DNA from: Burkholderia sp. 4M9327F10
GTDB taxonomy: Bacteria > Pseudomonadota > Gammaproteobacteria > Burkholderiales > Burkholderiaceae
Length of the DNA stretch: 64,000 bases
Direction: 5' to 3'
Assembly (NCBI RefSeq): GCF_005503145.1
Contig: NZ_SCNV01000037.1
Coordinates: 1 to 64,000 of the forward strand
The position numbers and the translations under genes were made by a program. The notes under the pieces are model-generated. The model was not told the DNA's origin, ran no database searches, and saw nothing but the letters and a program-made list of their open reading frames with translations. Positions 39,849 to 49,825 of this stretch are shown one piece after another (the first letter of the stretch is position 1; each line of letters begins with the position of its first letter).

Positions 39849-41795
39849 ATGCCTTACGTTTCTCAAACGCAGCACGTCGATCGCGTACGCGGGGTAATCG
39901 AAGGACGGTTGCCCGCTCCCGCCAATTCGCCGCGGCTCGTGTCGTCGTGGCAGCGTTCGTACGACCAGTACCGGCTCGACCCGAGTTCCGTGATCGGCCC
40001 GCGCGTGCTGTCGTCGGCGGAATTGCGCGAAGTCCAGGGCAAGGAGGAGGCATTTCTGCGTGCGTCGGGTCAGTGCCTGACACGGCTGCATGACATGATT
40101 CGCGTCGCTGATTACTGTGTGATGTTGTCTGACGCGCACGGCGTCACGATCGACTACCGGATCGACCGCGACCGGCGCAACGATTTCAAGCATGCGGGGC
40201 TGTATATCGGCTCGTGCTGGTCCGAACGCGAGGAAGGCACGTGCGGCATCGCGAACGTGCTCTCCGATCTCGCACCCATCACCGTGCACAAGACCGATCA
40301 CTTCCGCGCCGCGTTCACGACACTGACATGCAGCGCGTCGCCGATCTTCGCGCCGACGGGCGAGCTGATCGGTGTGCTCGACGCATCGGCGATTCACTCC
40401 CCGGACAACCGCGACAGCCAGGGCCTTGTCTTTCAACTGGTGAGACAAAGCGCGAGCCTGATCGAGGATGGTTACTTCCTGAATCAGACGACCCAGCACT
40501 GGATTCTCTTCGGCCATCAAAGCCGCCATTTTGTCGAAGCGCAGCCCGAAGTGCTGATCGGGTTCGACGAATGCGGCAACATCGCGGCCGTGAACCGCAA
40601 GGCGCGCGAGAGCATCGCGGGCCTCGACGGCCCGCGTCACATCGACGAGATATTCGACACCTCCTACGCCCATCTCCAAGATGTCGCGCGCACGGATAGG
40701 ATCGTTGCGCTGCGGCTCCGGGCGACGGGCGCGATGTTGTACGCGCGCATCCGTGCGCCGATGAAACGTGCGACGCGCATCGTCTCGGCCGCCACGCAAG
40801 GCGAGGTTCGCGAGGTTCGTGGCAATAGCAGCATCGGCGCGATGGGTCGCTTTTTGCACAGCCAGGACGAACGGATTGCGCACAATGCGGAAGTCGCATT
40901 GCGGATCGCCGGCAAGCGGCTGCCGGTTCTTCTGCTCGGCGAAACGGGCGTTGGCAAGGAGGTGTTCGCGCACGCCATGCACGACTCGGGTTCACGGCGC
41001 GCGCGGCCGTTTGTCGCCGTCAATTGTGGTGCGATTCCGGAACCGCTGATCGAAAGTGAACTGTTCGGCTATGCGCCCGGCGCGTTCACCGGCGCACGCA
41101 GCCGCGGCGCGCGCGGCAAAATCGCGCTCGCGCATAGCGGCACGCTGTTTCTCGACGAAATCGGCGACATGCCGCTCGGCCTGCAAACACGCCTGCTGCG
41201 CGTGCTCGCCGAAGGCGAGGTGGTGCCACTCGGGGGGGATACACCGGTGCACGTCGATATCGATGTCATCTGCGCGACCCACCGCGATCTCGCGCAGATG
41301 GTCGAGGCAGGATCGTTCCGCGAAGATCTCTACTATCGCTTGAGCGGTGCGACGCTTCAGATACCGCCGCTGCGCCAGCGCGCCGACATCCGCGACGTGA
41401 TCGATGGGGTGTTCGAGGAGGAGGCGCAGGCGGCCGGCCATGTGCTCACGCTCGATCCGCAGCTCGCCGAACGTCTTGCCGCATTCGCGTGGCCGGGCAA
41501 CATCCGCCAGCTGCGCAACGTGCTGCGCTATGCGTGCGCGATCTGTGATTCGGCTCGCGTAGAGCTGCGGCACGTGTCGCCGGAGTTCGCGGCGCAACTC
41601 ACACCCGACACTGCAAAGGAACCCGCCTCGTTGGGCGGTACGGGCGGTACCGACGACGAACGCGCATGGATCGTCGCGGCGCTTACCCGCCACCATTGGC
41701 GGCCGAATGTGGCCGCGCAGGCGCTCGGCATGTCACGCGCGACGCTGTACAGGCGGATCGCGAAGCTGGGCATTGTCGGGCCACACCGCAGATAG
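39849..41795 (+). CDS. acoR: Sigma-54 activator of acetoin catabolism
   Basis: A 648-residue enhancer-binding regulator. The N-terminal GAF-like sensor (about 70-220) contains REEGTCGIANVLSDLAPITVHKTDHF, characteristic of AcoR. The AAA+ domain has Walker A GETGVGKE (about 363-370), GAFTGA at about 410 for sigma-54 contact, and FLDEIGDM. The C-terminal Fis-type HTH contains NVAAQALGMSRATLYRRI. Start 39849 gives the typical MPYVSQ N-terminus. It is divergent from acoX, with activator palindromes between. Confidence 0.94.
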   Translation: MPYVSQTQHVDRVRGVIEGRLPAPANSPRLVSSWQRSYDQYRLDPSSVIGPRVLSSAELREVQGKEEAFLRASGQCLTRLHDMIRVADYCVMLSDAHGVTIDYRIDRDRRNDFKHAGLYIGSCWSEREEGTCGIANVLSDLAPITVHKTDHFRAAFTTLTCSASPIFAPTGELIGVLDASAIHSPDNRDSQGLVFQLVRQSASLIEDGYFLNQTTQHWILFGHQSRHFVEAQPEVLIGFDECGNIAAVNRKARESIAGLDGPRHIDEIFDTSYAHLQDVARTDRIVALRLRATGAMLYARIRAPMKRATRIVSAATQGEVREVRGNSSIGAMGRFLHSQDERIAHNAEVALRIAGKRLPVLLLGETGVGKEVFAHAMHDSGSRRARPFVAVNCGAIPEPLIESELFGYAPGAFTGARSRGARGKIALAHSGTLFLDEIGDMPLGLQTRLLRVLAEGEVVPLGGDTPVHVDIDVICATHRDLAQMVEAGSFREDLYYRLSGATLQIPPLRQRADIRDVIDGVFEEEAQAAGHVLTLDPQLAERLAAFAWPGNIRQLRNVLRYACAICDSARVELRHVSPEFAAQLTPDTAKEPASLGGTGGTDDERAWIVAALTRHHWRPNVAAQALGMSRATLYRRIAKLGIVGPHRR

Positions 41796-41814
41796 TCGGG
41801 GAGCATTGTGCCGT

Positions 41815-42516
41815 TCAATTATCCGCAGTCTCAGTATTAACATACATCGACTGAATTCCCACCCTTCCCGGCCCCGTGAATCGGTTCACGATGAAATTCA
41901 TGCCTGCGCCAAAGAGCCCGCTCGAGAGCTTATCGACCACCGTTTCCATCCTGACGCCCGGCGTCTTGTACAGCCACCCACCCGGTTCGATATCAATGGT
42001 CTCACCCGCGGCGAGTTCCTTCTCGAACACGTTCCCATAACCGTGCAGCCAGAGCACCCCTTCACTCGACTCGCTACGGAACCTGTCGATAAAGAACCCA
42101 GTTTGCCCAAACAGCATGTTGCTGAAACCGCGCACGCGCTCGAACGTATATTCGACGTTCGCCGTCGCCGCAAGGAACTGATGTTCGCGAACATGCAGTT
42201 CCTCGCCCCTTCCAAGGTGAATCGGGACGATGTGCCCTGCCCCATCCCGGCTGAAAGCGATCACGCCATTGCCGCTCGCCTCGGTGACAAAAATCTGCAT
42301 GCCCGCCATCATGCGTTTCAATGCGCCCTTCATCGGACGCAAGCCAATCTTCACGTTTGAATTCTTCCAGAGCAGGATGTGATGCTCGAAGAAGACTGAC
42401 TGACGCGACACGTCGACCGAGAGCACCGGCACAAGCTCGCCGCCAATGTGATAGGTGACGCCGCCATAGGTTTCGTCGGCGGCGCTGGTAGGCATGAGTG
42501 TCGGCAACTGGTTCAT
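41815..42516 (-). CDS. AIM24 (DUF124) family protein
   Basis: A 233-residue AIM24/TerD-like beta-rich protein. Seen are QSVFFEHHILLWKNSNVKIGL, GRGEELHVREHQFLAATANVEYTF and YGNVFEKELAAGETIDIEPGGWLYK, all family-typical. Start 42516 follows GGGAG. The role in bacteria is unknown; yeast AIM24 affects mitochondrial inner-membrane organisation. It lies downstream of the ABC exporter on the same strand, 27 bases after it, so it may be co-transcribed. Confidence 0.85.
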   Translation of the reverse strand: MNQLPTLMPTSAADETYGGVTYHIGGELVPVLSVDVSRQSVFFEHHILLWKNSNVKIGLRPMKGALKRMMAGMQIFVTEASGNGVIAFSRDGAGHIVPIHLGRGEELHVREHQFLAATANVEYTFERVRGFSNMLFGQTGFFIDRFRSESSEGVLWLHGYGNVFEKELAAGETIDIEPGGWLYKTPGVRMETVVDKLSSGLFGAGMNFIVNRFTGPGRVGIQSMYVNTETADN

Positions 42517-42543
42517 CCTTGCTCCCTTGTATGTCAAAGCGGT

Positions 42544-45500
42544 CTAGGCTGCCACCACACCGGACTGATGCGCAACCAGCCGCGCATACGCGCCCCCTGC
42601 CGACAGCAGTTCGTCATGACTGCCGGCCTCGACTACCCGCCCGGCGTCCATCACCAGAATCGTGTCGGCGTTCTGGATGGTGGACAGGCGGTGCGCGATG
42701 ATGATCGAGGTGCGCTCCGTCATCAATTCGTCGAGCGCGGCGCGAATCTGCTGCTCGCTGATTGTATCGAGATGCGAGGTTGCCTCGTCGAGTACCAGGA
42801 TCGGCGCATCCTTCAGAAACGCGCGTGCAATCGCCACCCGCTGACGTTGCCCGCCCGAGAGCTGCACGCCGCGCTCGCCCACCCGGGTGGCGAGTCCATC
42901 CGGCAAGCGCTCGACAAAGTCGCTCAGTGCGGCCCGCTCGAGTGCGCGGCGCACATCCGCGTCGGACACATCGCGCCCGGCGAGACGGATATTCGCCTCC
43001 AGCGTGTCGTTGAACAGGTAGGTGTCCTGCGCCACCAGCGCGATGTGGCTGCGCAGGTCGTCAAGGCGCAGCCGGCGCAGGTCGATGCCGCCTAGCGTGA
43101 TGGCGCCTTGCTGCGGGTCCCAGAAGCGCAACAGCAGGTTGGCCACCGTCGACTTGCCCGCGCCGGACGCGCCGACCAGCGCAACCGTGCTGCCTGGGCG
43201 CACGGCAAAGCTCACGCGGTCCAGCGCCGGCACGCTGCGCCCGGGGTAAGCGAAGCTCACCGCATCGAGTCGCACCAGCGGGTTCGCGGGAACAGGCAGG
43301 TCGCCATCGGTAACCGGTTCGGGCTCCGCTTCGACGACATGCAGCCGGCGTGTCGAGGCGATCGTGTCGGCCAGTTGGCGGGCTACCTGGCCAATCTCGG
43401 CCACGGGCATGAAGGCCGCCACGGAAACCAGCACCAGCAGCGGCAGCCATTCATGCGCAAACCAGCCGCGCGAGGACAGCACGGCGCCGAGCAAGGCGAC
43501 CGCGAGACCACCCACGCCGGTGGCCACTTCGAGCGCCGCGCTCTGGCGCGACAGGTCGTCCAGCAATGCCGAGCGCTGCTTCTGATAAGTGGCGATGTCG
43601 GCGAGAAATACTGCCCGGCGCCGGCCGGTGGCCTGGAAGGCTGCGAGTTCGGCGAGGCCCTGAATGGTTTCGGTGAGGTGCGCGCCAAGTTGCCCCAGCG
43701 CGGCGCGCGCCTGGCCGCCGAGGCGGTCGATCTTGCTGCGAGCGAAGACCGGGGTCAGGCCTGCCCAGGCGAGGAACGGCAGCAGGACCACGGCGAGCGG
43801 CCAGGCCACCCATGCCAGCAGCGCCAGCACACCGGCGGGAATCAGCAGCGCGACGAAAGCCGGGGCCACCGTGTGGGCATAGAAATACTCCACCGTCTCC
43901 ACGTCCTGGGTTGCCAGCGCCACCAGGTCACCGGAGCGCCGGCGCAGGAGATAAGCGGGAGCCAGGCGCTCGAGCTTGGCGAACAAGGCAATGCGCATTT
44001 CAGCCAGCAGGCGGTAGGCCATGTCATGCGCGAGCCACGATTCCAGCCAGTGCAGCGTGGCCGCAACGGGCGCTGCGAGCAGCAGTCCGACTGTCAGTCC
44101 GAGCACCGGCCGTCCCGAGGCGACGCCGGCCACCACCAGTGCCCCGAGGGCGCCCACGCCGATGAAAGCCAGCACCCGGCCGATGCCGCACAGCACCGTC
44201 AGCGTCAGCTTCACACGCCACGGCCAGACGAAGCGCATCAAGGTACGCAAGGTATCGCCCCAGCCGATGCCCGCGGCGTCCTCGGCGAGCGGCCGCACTT
44301 GCGGTCCGGACGACGTCGGCGCGGCGCTCGAAGCTTCCAGCACGGCCGGGCGTTCGGCGCTCGCCGCGACCTGCGGACCCATCAGGCGGCGATACGCCCC
44401 GGAGCGGACGATCAGCTCGGCATGCGTGCCGCTCTCCACGACCCGGCCCTGATCCAGCACGAGGATGCGGTCGGCGCCGATGACGCTCGAGAGGCGGTGG
44501 GCAAGGATCAGCGTCGTGCGGCCTTGCATCAGCCGGTCCAGCGCCTGCTGGATGATCGCCTCGTTTTGCGCATCGACTGCCGACAGCGCTTCGTCCAGCA
44601 GCAGAATGGGCGCGTCGCGCAGCAGCGCGCGGGCAATCGCAATGCGCTGGCGCTGCCCGCCCGAGAGCGTCGCGCCCCGCTCGCCGATGCGCGTCGCGTA
44701 GCCCTGCGGCAACGCCATGATGAAGTCGTGGATATTGGCTGCCGTGGCGGCGGCGATCATCTGCGCATCGCTGGCGTCATGCCGGCCGAGCCGCAGATTG
44801 TCGGCGATCGTGCCGTCGAACAGCGTGCTGTCCTGGGAGACGATCGCGATCATGCCGCGCACCTGATCCGGGTCGAGGCTACGGATGTCGTGGCCGCCAA
44901 TGCGGATCGCGCCGGCCTGTGCGTCGTGCTGGCGCAGCAGCAGTCGCAGGATGGTGGATTTGCCGGCGCCGCTCGGCCCGACGATCCCGACAGTCTCGCC
45001 GGCGCGGATCTCGAAGCTGAGTCCGGCATGGGCATCGGCGCGACGGCCCGGATAGGCGAAGCCGACCTTGTCGAACGAGATGCTGGCGGCCAGTTCCGGC
45101 ACCCGCGCCCCGCCCCCGGCCGGCGCCTCGCTGCGGGCTTCGAGCAGCGCATGGATGGCGTTTGCCGCCGATTGCCCGATCATGCCCTGGTGCAGCACGG
45201 AGCGCAGGTCGCGCAGCGGTCGGAAGATTTCCGTTCCGGCCATCAGGATGATCAGCAGCGCTTCCAGGCTCATTGCGCCGTGGCTCACGCGCCACGCGCC
45301 CAGCGCAATGGCGGCGGCCGCGCCGAGGCCGGTGCCGAGATCCGTGAAGAAGCGGGTCAGCAGGCCCAGCGCGAGCACCCAGAACGTGCTGCCGGACAGG
45401 GCTCGCGCGCGCTCGGCCAGCTTTTGCGCAAAGGCCGCGCTCTGGCCGAACGCCTTGAGTGTCGGCAGGCCCTGCACTGCGTCGAGGAACTCCTCACCAA

Positions 45501-46080
45501 ACGACTTGAACGCCCTTGAGCGGGCGATGGCCGCGCGCTTGTCGGCGTTGTGGACCAGCATGGGCAGCGCGAGCGTCGCAAGCGCGGCGACCAGCAGCAC
45601 GGCCGCGGTCGGCACGTCCCACCAGGCCAGCACCGCGAAGATCACCACGGGTGCGCAGGCGGCAATCACGAGCTGCGGCACGTAGGCGCCGAAGAAGGTC
45701 TGCAACTGCTCCACGCCGTCGATGACGGCCAGCATCACGCCGCCGGTGCGCTCCGCTCCGAACCACGCCGGTCCGAGCTCGGCGATGCGGTCGAACAGGC
45801 GCGCACGCAGCACCGACTGGACCCGCCCGGCCGTGCCTTGCGCGAGGACGACCCGGCGATGATCGAGCCCGGCGCGCAGCAGCATGCAGGCAACCGTGCC
45901 GGCTGCGGCAAGGGCAACCTGCCGCGCCGCGGCGCCCTGGTAGGCAAGCGCGAGCACCCGGCCGAGGAAGACGAAGCGCATGACGCCAAAGCCCATGGCG
46001 ATCAGGCCAAGACACACCGCGCCGGCCACACGCAGGCGCAGCCCTGCCATCATCTTCCACAACCTGCTATCAAAATACAT
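42544..46080 (-). CDS. Fused tandem ABC exporter (CydDC-like)
   Basis: One 1178-residue protein with two complete exporter halves. Half one has a membrane domain at about residues 15-310 and an ATPase with Walker A GPSGAGKST (368-376) and LSGGQRQR. A linker near 560-600 leads to half two, again a membrane domain and an ATPase with GASGAGKST, LSGGQRQR and LVLDEATSHLD. CydC and CydD, which export cysteine/glutathione for cytochrome bd assembly, are usually separate, so a natural fusion is notable. No cydAB is nearby. A divergent LysR gene probably regulates it. Confidence 0.88.
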   Translation of the reverse strand: MYFDSRLWKMMAGLRLRVAGAVCLGLIAMGFGVMRFVFLGRVLALAYQGAAARQVALAAAGTVACMLLRAGLDHRRVVLAQGTAGRVQSVLRARLFDRIAELGPAWFGAERTGGVMLAVIDGVEQLQTFFGAYVPQLVIAACAPVVIFAVLAWWDVPTAAVLLVAALATLALPMLVHNADKRAAIARSRAFKSFGEEFLDAVQGLPTLKAFGQSAAFAQKLAERARALSGSTFWVLALGLLTRFFTDLGTGLGAAAAIALGAWRVSHGAMSLEALLIILMAGTEIFRPLRDLRSVLHQGMIGQSAANAIHALLEARSEAPAGGGARVPELAASISFDKVGFAYPGRRADAHAGLSFEIRAGETVGIVGPSGAGKSTILRLLLRQHDAQAGAIRIGGHDIRSLDPDQVRGMIAIVSQDSTLFDGTIADNLRLGRHDASDAQMIAAATAANIHDFIMALPQGYATRIGERGATLSGGQRQRIAIARALLRDAPILLLDEALSAVDAQNEAIIQQALDRLMQGRTTLILAHRLSSVIGADRILVLDQGRVVESGTHAELIVRSGAYRRLMGPQVAASAERPAVLEASSAAPTSSGPQVRPLAEDAAGIGWGDTLRTLMRFVWPWRVKLTLTVLCGIGRVLAFIGVGALGALVVAGVASGRPVLGLTVGLLLAAPVAATLHWLESWLAHDMAYRLLAEMRIALFAKLERLAPAYLLRRRSGDLVALATQDVETVEYFYAHTVAPAFVALLIPAGVLALLAWVAWPLAVVLLPFLAWAGLTPVFARSKIDRLGGQARAALGQLGAHLTETIQGLAELAAFQATGRRRAVFLADIATYQKQRSALLDDLSRQSAALEVATGVGGLAVALLGAVLSSRGWFAHEWLPLLVLVSVAAFMPVAEIGQVARQLADTIASTRRLHVVEAEPEPVTDGDLPVPANPLVRLDAVSFAYPGRSVPALDRVSFAVRPGSTVALVGASGAGKSTVANLLLRFWDPQQGAITLGGIDLRRLRLDDLRSHIALVAQDTYLFNDTLEANIRLAGRDVSDADVRRALERAALSDFVERLPDGLATRVGERGVQLSGGQRQRVAIARAFLKDAPILVLDEATSHLDTISEQQIRAALDELMTERTSIIIAHRLSTIQNADTILVMDAGRVVEAGSHDELLSAGGAYARLVAHQSGVVAA

Positions 46081-46198
46081 GCCTGCCTCCGGTCTGTTTT
46101 CAGTGCCACATCGGGTTTTATGTGACGTTACCTTGTGCCGGAGAGTCAGGCAAAAGATGGTTTTTCAAGGGGTGTTGAATCTCCTACAATACCTCCCT

Positions 46199-47110
46199 AT
46201 GTCCAACATTCCTCCACTCCCAGCGTTGCGCGCCTTCGAGGCGGCGGTGCGGCTCGGCGGCTTTGCCCGTGCGGCGGCCGAGCTGAACGTCTCGACCAGC
46301 GCCGTGAGCCATCAGATCCGCGGCCTGGAAGAGGCGCTGGGCGCCCGCCTGCTGGAGCGCAGCACGGGCGTGGGCGGCATTCGCCTGACAGCGGCCGGGG
46401 CCAGCCTGCTGCCTGCGGCGAGCAGTGCGCTGTCGCTGCTGGAGGATGCGTGCTCGCAGATCAAGGGCGTCGCGCGGCAATTGACCGTCTCGGCCAATGG
46501 GCCGTTCTCCGCCATGTGGCTCGCGCGCCGTCTCGCGGAGTTTTCAGGCCGTCATCCCGAGACGCGGCTGAACGCCATCATTCAGGATGGCGAACCAGAT
46601 TTCGCCCGCTATGACATCGACCTTGCCGTCGTGCATGTGCCGCAGAGCAAGCTGCGTCCCGACGACGTGATCCTGTTGCAGGAGGAGGTGTTTCCGGTGT
46701 GCAGCCCCGAGCTGCATCCGTTCGCATCCAAGGCGGTGTGCCGTTGCCGCCTCTTGCAGGAGGCGCATGACGACTCTCCTGAAATCGATTGGCACACGTG
46801 GTCGGCGCGGTTCGGCCTGCCTGACGATTTCGAAACGAAGATCGTGCGCTACAGCAGCTTCAGTCAGGTGATTGGCGCGGCGATTGGCGGCGCCGGGCTT
46901 GCGCTGGGCCGCTCGCCGCTGATCGACCCGGAACTGGCAAGCGGCCGCCTTGTGCGGCTATTTCCCGACCTGTCGCGTCCGGCTTCCTGGCGGTTCGTCC
47001 TGCGCCGGGGGCCGGTGCGCCGGCACCGGATGCTTGATCCCTTGATTGACTTCCTCCGCGCGGAGGCGGCCGTGCCTGCCACGCGCCCTGCTCTGCCCTC
47101 CAACGCCTAG
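46199..47110 (+). CDS. LysR family regulator (GcvA-like)
   Basis: A 303-residue LysR regulator of the GcvA group. The HTH carries LPALRAFEAAVRLGGFARAAAELNVSTSAVSHQI. The effector domain includes TVSANGPFSAMWLARRLAEF and GAAIGGAGLALGRSPLI. ATG 46199 matches the family start MSNIPPLPALRAFEA. It is divergent from the fused ABC exporter, with 118 bases between, so it is the likely regulator of that gene. Confidence 0.92.
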   Translation: MSNIPPLPALRAFEAAVRLGGFARAAAELNVSTSAVSHQIRGLEEALGARLLERSTGVGGIRLTAAGASLLPAASSALSLLEDACSQIKGVARQLTVSANGPFSAMWLARRLAEFSGRHPETRLNAIIQDGEPDFARYDIDLAVVHVPQSKLRPDDVILLQEEVFPVCSPELHPFASKAVCRCRLLQEAHDDSPEIDWHTWSARFGLPDDFETKIVRYSSFSQVIGAAIGGAGLALGRSPLIDPELASGRLVRLFPDLSRPASWRFVLRRGPVRRHRMLDPLIDFLRAEAAVPATRPALPSNA

Positions 47111-47151
47111 CCGGAGAGGCCGCGAGCGCGGCCAGGACACCTCGGTCAACC

Positions 47152-47553
47152 TCAGGCCGTCTCCAGCGGCGCGCGCCACGTCTGCGGACTGCTCCACGAC
47201 AGGCCGTTCAAACCATCATGCCGGGGGTTGGCCGGAGGATGGTTCAATGCATCGCCAACCGGGCCTCGCAGTGAAACGTTGCGGCCGGCAGCGTTGAGCC
47301 GCCTGATGATTTCGGCAAGCGTCCCGTCGGCTTGCCACTCTTCAAAGCGACGCCGGCAGGTCGGGCGCGACGGATACCATCCCGGCACCCGGGACCAGCT
47401 ATGTCCGGTCGATAACGCCCATAGCACCGCGTTGACCACCGCGCGCGGTCCGACACGGCGCCGACCGGAGCGCTCCGGCGGCACCACTTCATTGCAGAAC
47501 AACCCTTCGATCAGGGCCCATTCGCTGTCTGTCAAATCGTCAAACTGAATCAT
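47152..47553 (-). CDS. Stand-alone DUF4096 transposase-like protein (IS5-type N-domain)
   Basis: A 133-residue protein with the N-terminal domain of IS402/IS5-type transposases: FDDLTDSEWALIEGLF, VVNAVLWALSTGHSWSRVPG, PTCRRRFEEW. The DDE catalytic part is absent. The tail GLNGLSWSSPQTWRAPLETA differs from transposases and recalls a widespread Burkholderiaceae stand-alone protein. It may be domesticated or a cryptic remnant. I see no inverted repeats around it. Confidence 0.75.
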   Translation of the reverse strand: MIQFDDLTDSEWALIEGLFCNEVVPPERSGRRRVGPRAVVNAVLWALSTGHSWSRVPGWYPSRPTCRRRFEEWQADGTLAEIIRRLNAAGRNVSLRGPVGDALNHPPANPRHDGLNGLSWSSPQTWRAPLETA

Positions 47554-47797
47554 GTCTTTTCTCAGCGAAGCTCGTCTCGAGCCGGCAGCCGTTGCCGGCG
47601 ACGCTCGCAATCTTAGGTGCCGTGCGCCGTTCGCCTAAGTGATCTTTCGCGTTAAGCAAAGCTCCGGACGTGGATAGAGGCTGCTTTCGGTCCCGGAAAT
47701 GAATGGCCGATTTTGTCCCGTTCCTGTCCGCAAACGCGCTCGATATCGTTATTATTGGCATCTATGATGGAGTCCTCTACCCTAGGAGTTACAAGAA

Positions 47798-48376
47798 ATG
47801 TCCGCTCTTAACGCCGCTAGATCCGCTCTCATCATCATCGATGTGCAGGAATCGTTTCGTCAAATGCCCTTCTGGTCCGACACGGACCTGCCCGCCTTCA
47901 AGGAAGCCGTTCTGCGGCTCGAGCGCGGTGCGCGCGAGCAAGGCATTCCGGTGGTCCATATTTTCCATATCGGCCAGGCCGGTCCGTTCACCAAGGAGTC
48001 CGGTTTCGTCACTCCGCTGGACTGGCTGCCGGGCGCGCCGGACGTCGCGTTCGAAAAGCATACCCACAATGCCTTCACCGATACCGGGCTGGACCTGTGG
48101 CTGCGCCGCCAGGGCATCAACCACCTGGTCATTACCGGCATCCGCACCGAACAGTGCTGCGAAACCACCACACGCGTCGGGTCGGACATCGGATACAAGG
48201 TGGACTACGTGACCGAGGCCACCCTCACGTTTCCGATGACGCACGCCGGCAGCGGCCGGGTCTATTCACCTGAGGAAATCAAGGCGCACACCGAACTGGT
48301 CCTGGCGGGACGCTTTGCACGCATCGCCAGCGTCGACGACGCGTTGGCCGGCTGGCAATCGCAACGCGCGGCCTGA
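47798..48376 (+). CDS. Isochorismatase family cysteine hydrolase
   Basis: A 192-residue hydrolase. The likely catalytic triad is Asp15 (IIIDVQESF), Lys87 (FEKHTHNAF) and Cys120 or Cys121 (GIRTEQCCETT). A cis-peptide region precedes the cysteine. Such enzymes hydrolyse amides or vinyl ethers such as nicotinamide or isochorismate; the substrate is open. It is two bases upstream of a GlxA-type regulator gene, a common pairing. Confidence 0.92.
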   Translation: MSALNAARSALIIIDVQESFRQMPFWSDTDLPAFKEAVLRLERGAREQGIPVVHIFHIGQAGPFTKESGFVTPLDWLPGAPDVAFEKHTHNAFTDTGLDLWLRRQGINHLVITGIRTEQCCETTTRVGSDIGYKVDYVTEATLTFPMTHAGSGRVYSPEEIKAHTELVLAGRFARIASVDDALAGWQSQRAA

Positions 48377-48378
48377 TC

Positions 48379-49344
48379 ATGAAGACGTCCGTATGGTTCG
48401 TGCTGACGCCCCCTGTGCTGCTGCTCGACTATGCGGGCCCTGCTGAGGCTTTGCGCATGGCGGTGGGGTCCGGCGCGCCGTTTGAGCTGCATCATTGCGC
48501 CCCGGTGCCGCGCCTGACCACCTCGATCGGAACCGCGCTCGACGGACTCGATCCGCTCCCGGACACACTGCCGCCGGACAGCCTGGTGATTGTGGTGGGC
48601 TGCAACGAAACGCCCGGGCGCGGCGCGAGCAAGGCATACGATGCCGTTACGGACTGGCTCAAGACCGTGCCCGCAGCCGATACGCGCCTCGCCAGCATCT
48701 GCTCGGGCGCGGTTCTGCTGGCGCGTGCAGGGCGGCTGGTCGGCCGCCGCTGCACGACCCACTTCGGCCTTGTGGACCTGCTCAGGCAGGAGGAGCCCAC
48801 GGCGAGCGTGCAGGACGACTGCCTGTTCGTTGACGACGGCGACGTGCTGACGAGCGCCGGCATCACGGCGGGTGTCGATCTGGCGTTGTATCTGATCGAG
48901 CAATACGGTGGCGCGGAACTGGCCGCCGAGATTGCGCGCCGCCAGGTGGTATATCAACGCCGTGCGGGCGAATACACGCAGCTGTCGCCCTGGCTCGCGC
49001 ATCGCAACCACATGCATCCGGCGGTGCACCGGGCTCAGGACGCCATCTCGCAAGACCCGGCACGCGCGTGGAATGTAACCGAGCTTGCAGATGCCGCGCA
49101 CGTCAGCGCGAGGCATCTGAGCCGGCTCTTCGCCGAGCATGCGGGAGTCACCATTCTGGCCTATCAGCAGGGCCTGCGCGTGGCTCGCGCGCAGCAGCTG
49201 CTGGAACGCCCGGAACTCACCATCGAGCGCGTCGCGGAACAGGCGGGGTTTGCCTCGGCACGCGATTTCCGGCGCGTATGGCGGCGCTATTACGACACCC
49301 CGCCCGGTCAGGCGGCAGCGCGCGCCCGGCGCGCTGAAGGCTGA
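48379..49344 (+). CDS. GlxA family regulator (DJ-1/PfpI domain plus AraC HTH)
   Basis: A 321-residue regulator. Residues 1-180 form a DJ-1/PfpI-like domain with the elbow segment ASICSGAVLLARAGRL. Residues about 220-315 form an AraC-type DNA-binding domain, with ARAWNVTELADAAHVSARHL and IERVAEQAGFASARDFRRVWRR. Co-transcribed with the isochorismatase-type gene, it probably autoregulates the pair in response to a nitrogen compound (inference). Confidence 0.93.
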   Translation: MKTSVWFVLTPPVLLLDYAGPAEALRMAVGSGAPFELHHCAPVPRLTTSIGTALDGLDPLPDTLPPDSLVIVVGCNETPGRGASKAYDAVTDWLKTVPAADTRLASICSGAVLLARAGRLVGRRCTTHFGLVDLLRQEEPTASVQDDCLFVDDGDVLTSAGITAGVDLALYLIEQYGGAELAAEIARRQVVYQRRAGEYTQLSPWLAHRNHMHPAVHRAQDAISQDPARAWNVTELADAAHVSARHLSRLFAEHAGVTILAYQQGLRVARAQQLLERPELTIERVAEQAGFASARDFRRVWRRYYDTPPGQAAARARRAEG

Positions 49345-49825
49345 GAGTCGCGCGCAGTTTGCCGCACGCAGTGTGCCGCGGGATGGCGCACCTGCCCCAG
49401 TGGGCGGCTGGATGGCGCAAAGACGCCTTCGTGCTATGGATATGCAAAAAAAATGGTTCGACCCGCTCGCATGATTGCGGACACTCGATATGTTGAATTC
49501 GACGTGTCTATCATCATGAAGGGATTCGGATATCACCCTCATCGAACGCTCGATGAGGCCACGCAAGACAGCGCCGCTCCATCGGACCTGCCGCGCGTAT
49601 CCGCCAGGCGGGCGGCCACCGTGCTGCTGGTCGGCGCCATTCTGGCGTGCCTCCACCGGGAAATCTCCGGCTCGGCCGACGGCTCGCTCCTGTCCGCCGT
49701 CACGGCCTATGCTGGCGGCACGCTGCACCATCTGGCGTCGATCCTGCTCAACCGCGCTCCATGATGCGCGCTACCGGCGTGCTTATTGGTGTACTTGTAC
49801 GCGGCTGCAATCCGGGAGCATGCCG
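49345..49825 (+). other. Intergenic region with a doubtful small frame
   Basis: A frame at 49516-49764 could encode 82 residues, starting MKGFGYHPHRTLDEATQ, with one hydrophobic helix (RAATVLLVGAILACL). It has no ribosome site and no known relatives that I recognise, so I do not call it a gene. The promoter for the downstream TPR gene presumably lies here. Confidence 0.35.

Noticed and set aside
43108..45519. 803-codon rightward frame opposite the fused ABC exporter
   Set aside because: Antisense shadow of a GC-rich gene; its Gln/Arg/His-rich translation has no domains, while the opposite strand encodes a clear exporter.
49453..49764. Possible small membrane protein before the TPR gene
   Set aside because: One hydrophobic helix only, no ribosome site, no known family; not enough to call a gene.
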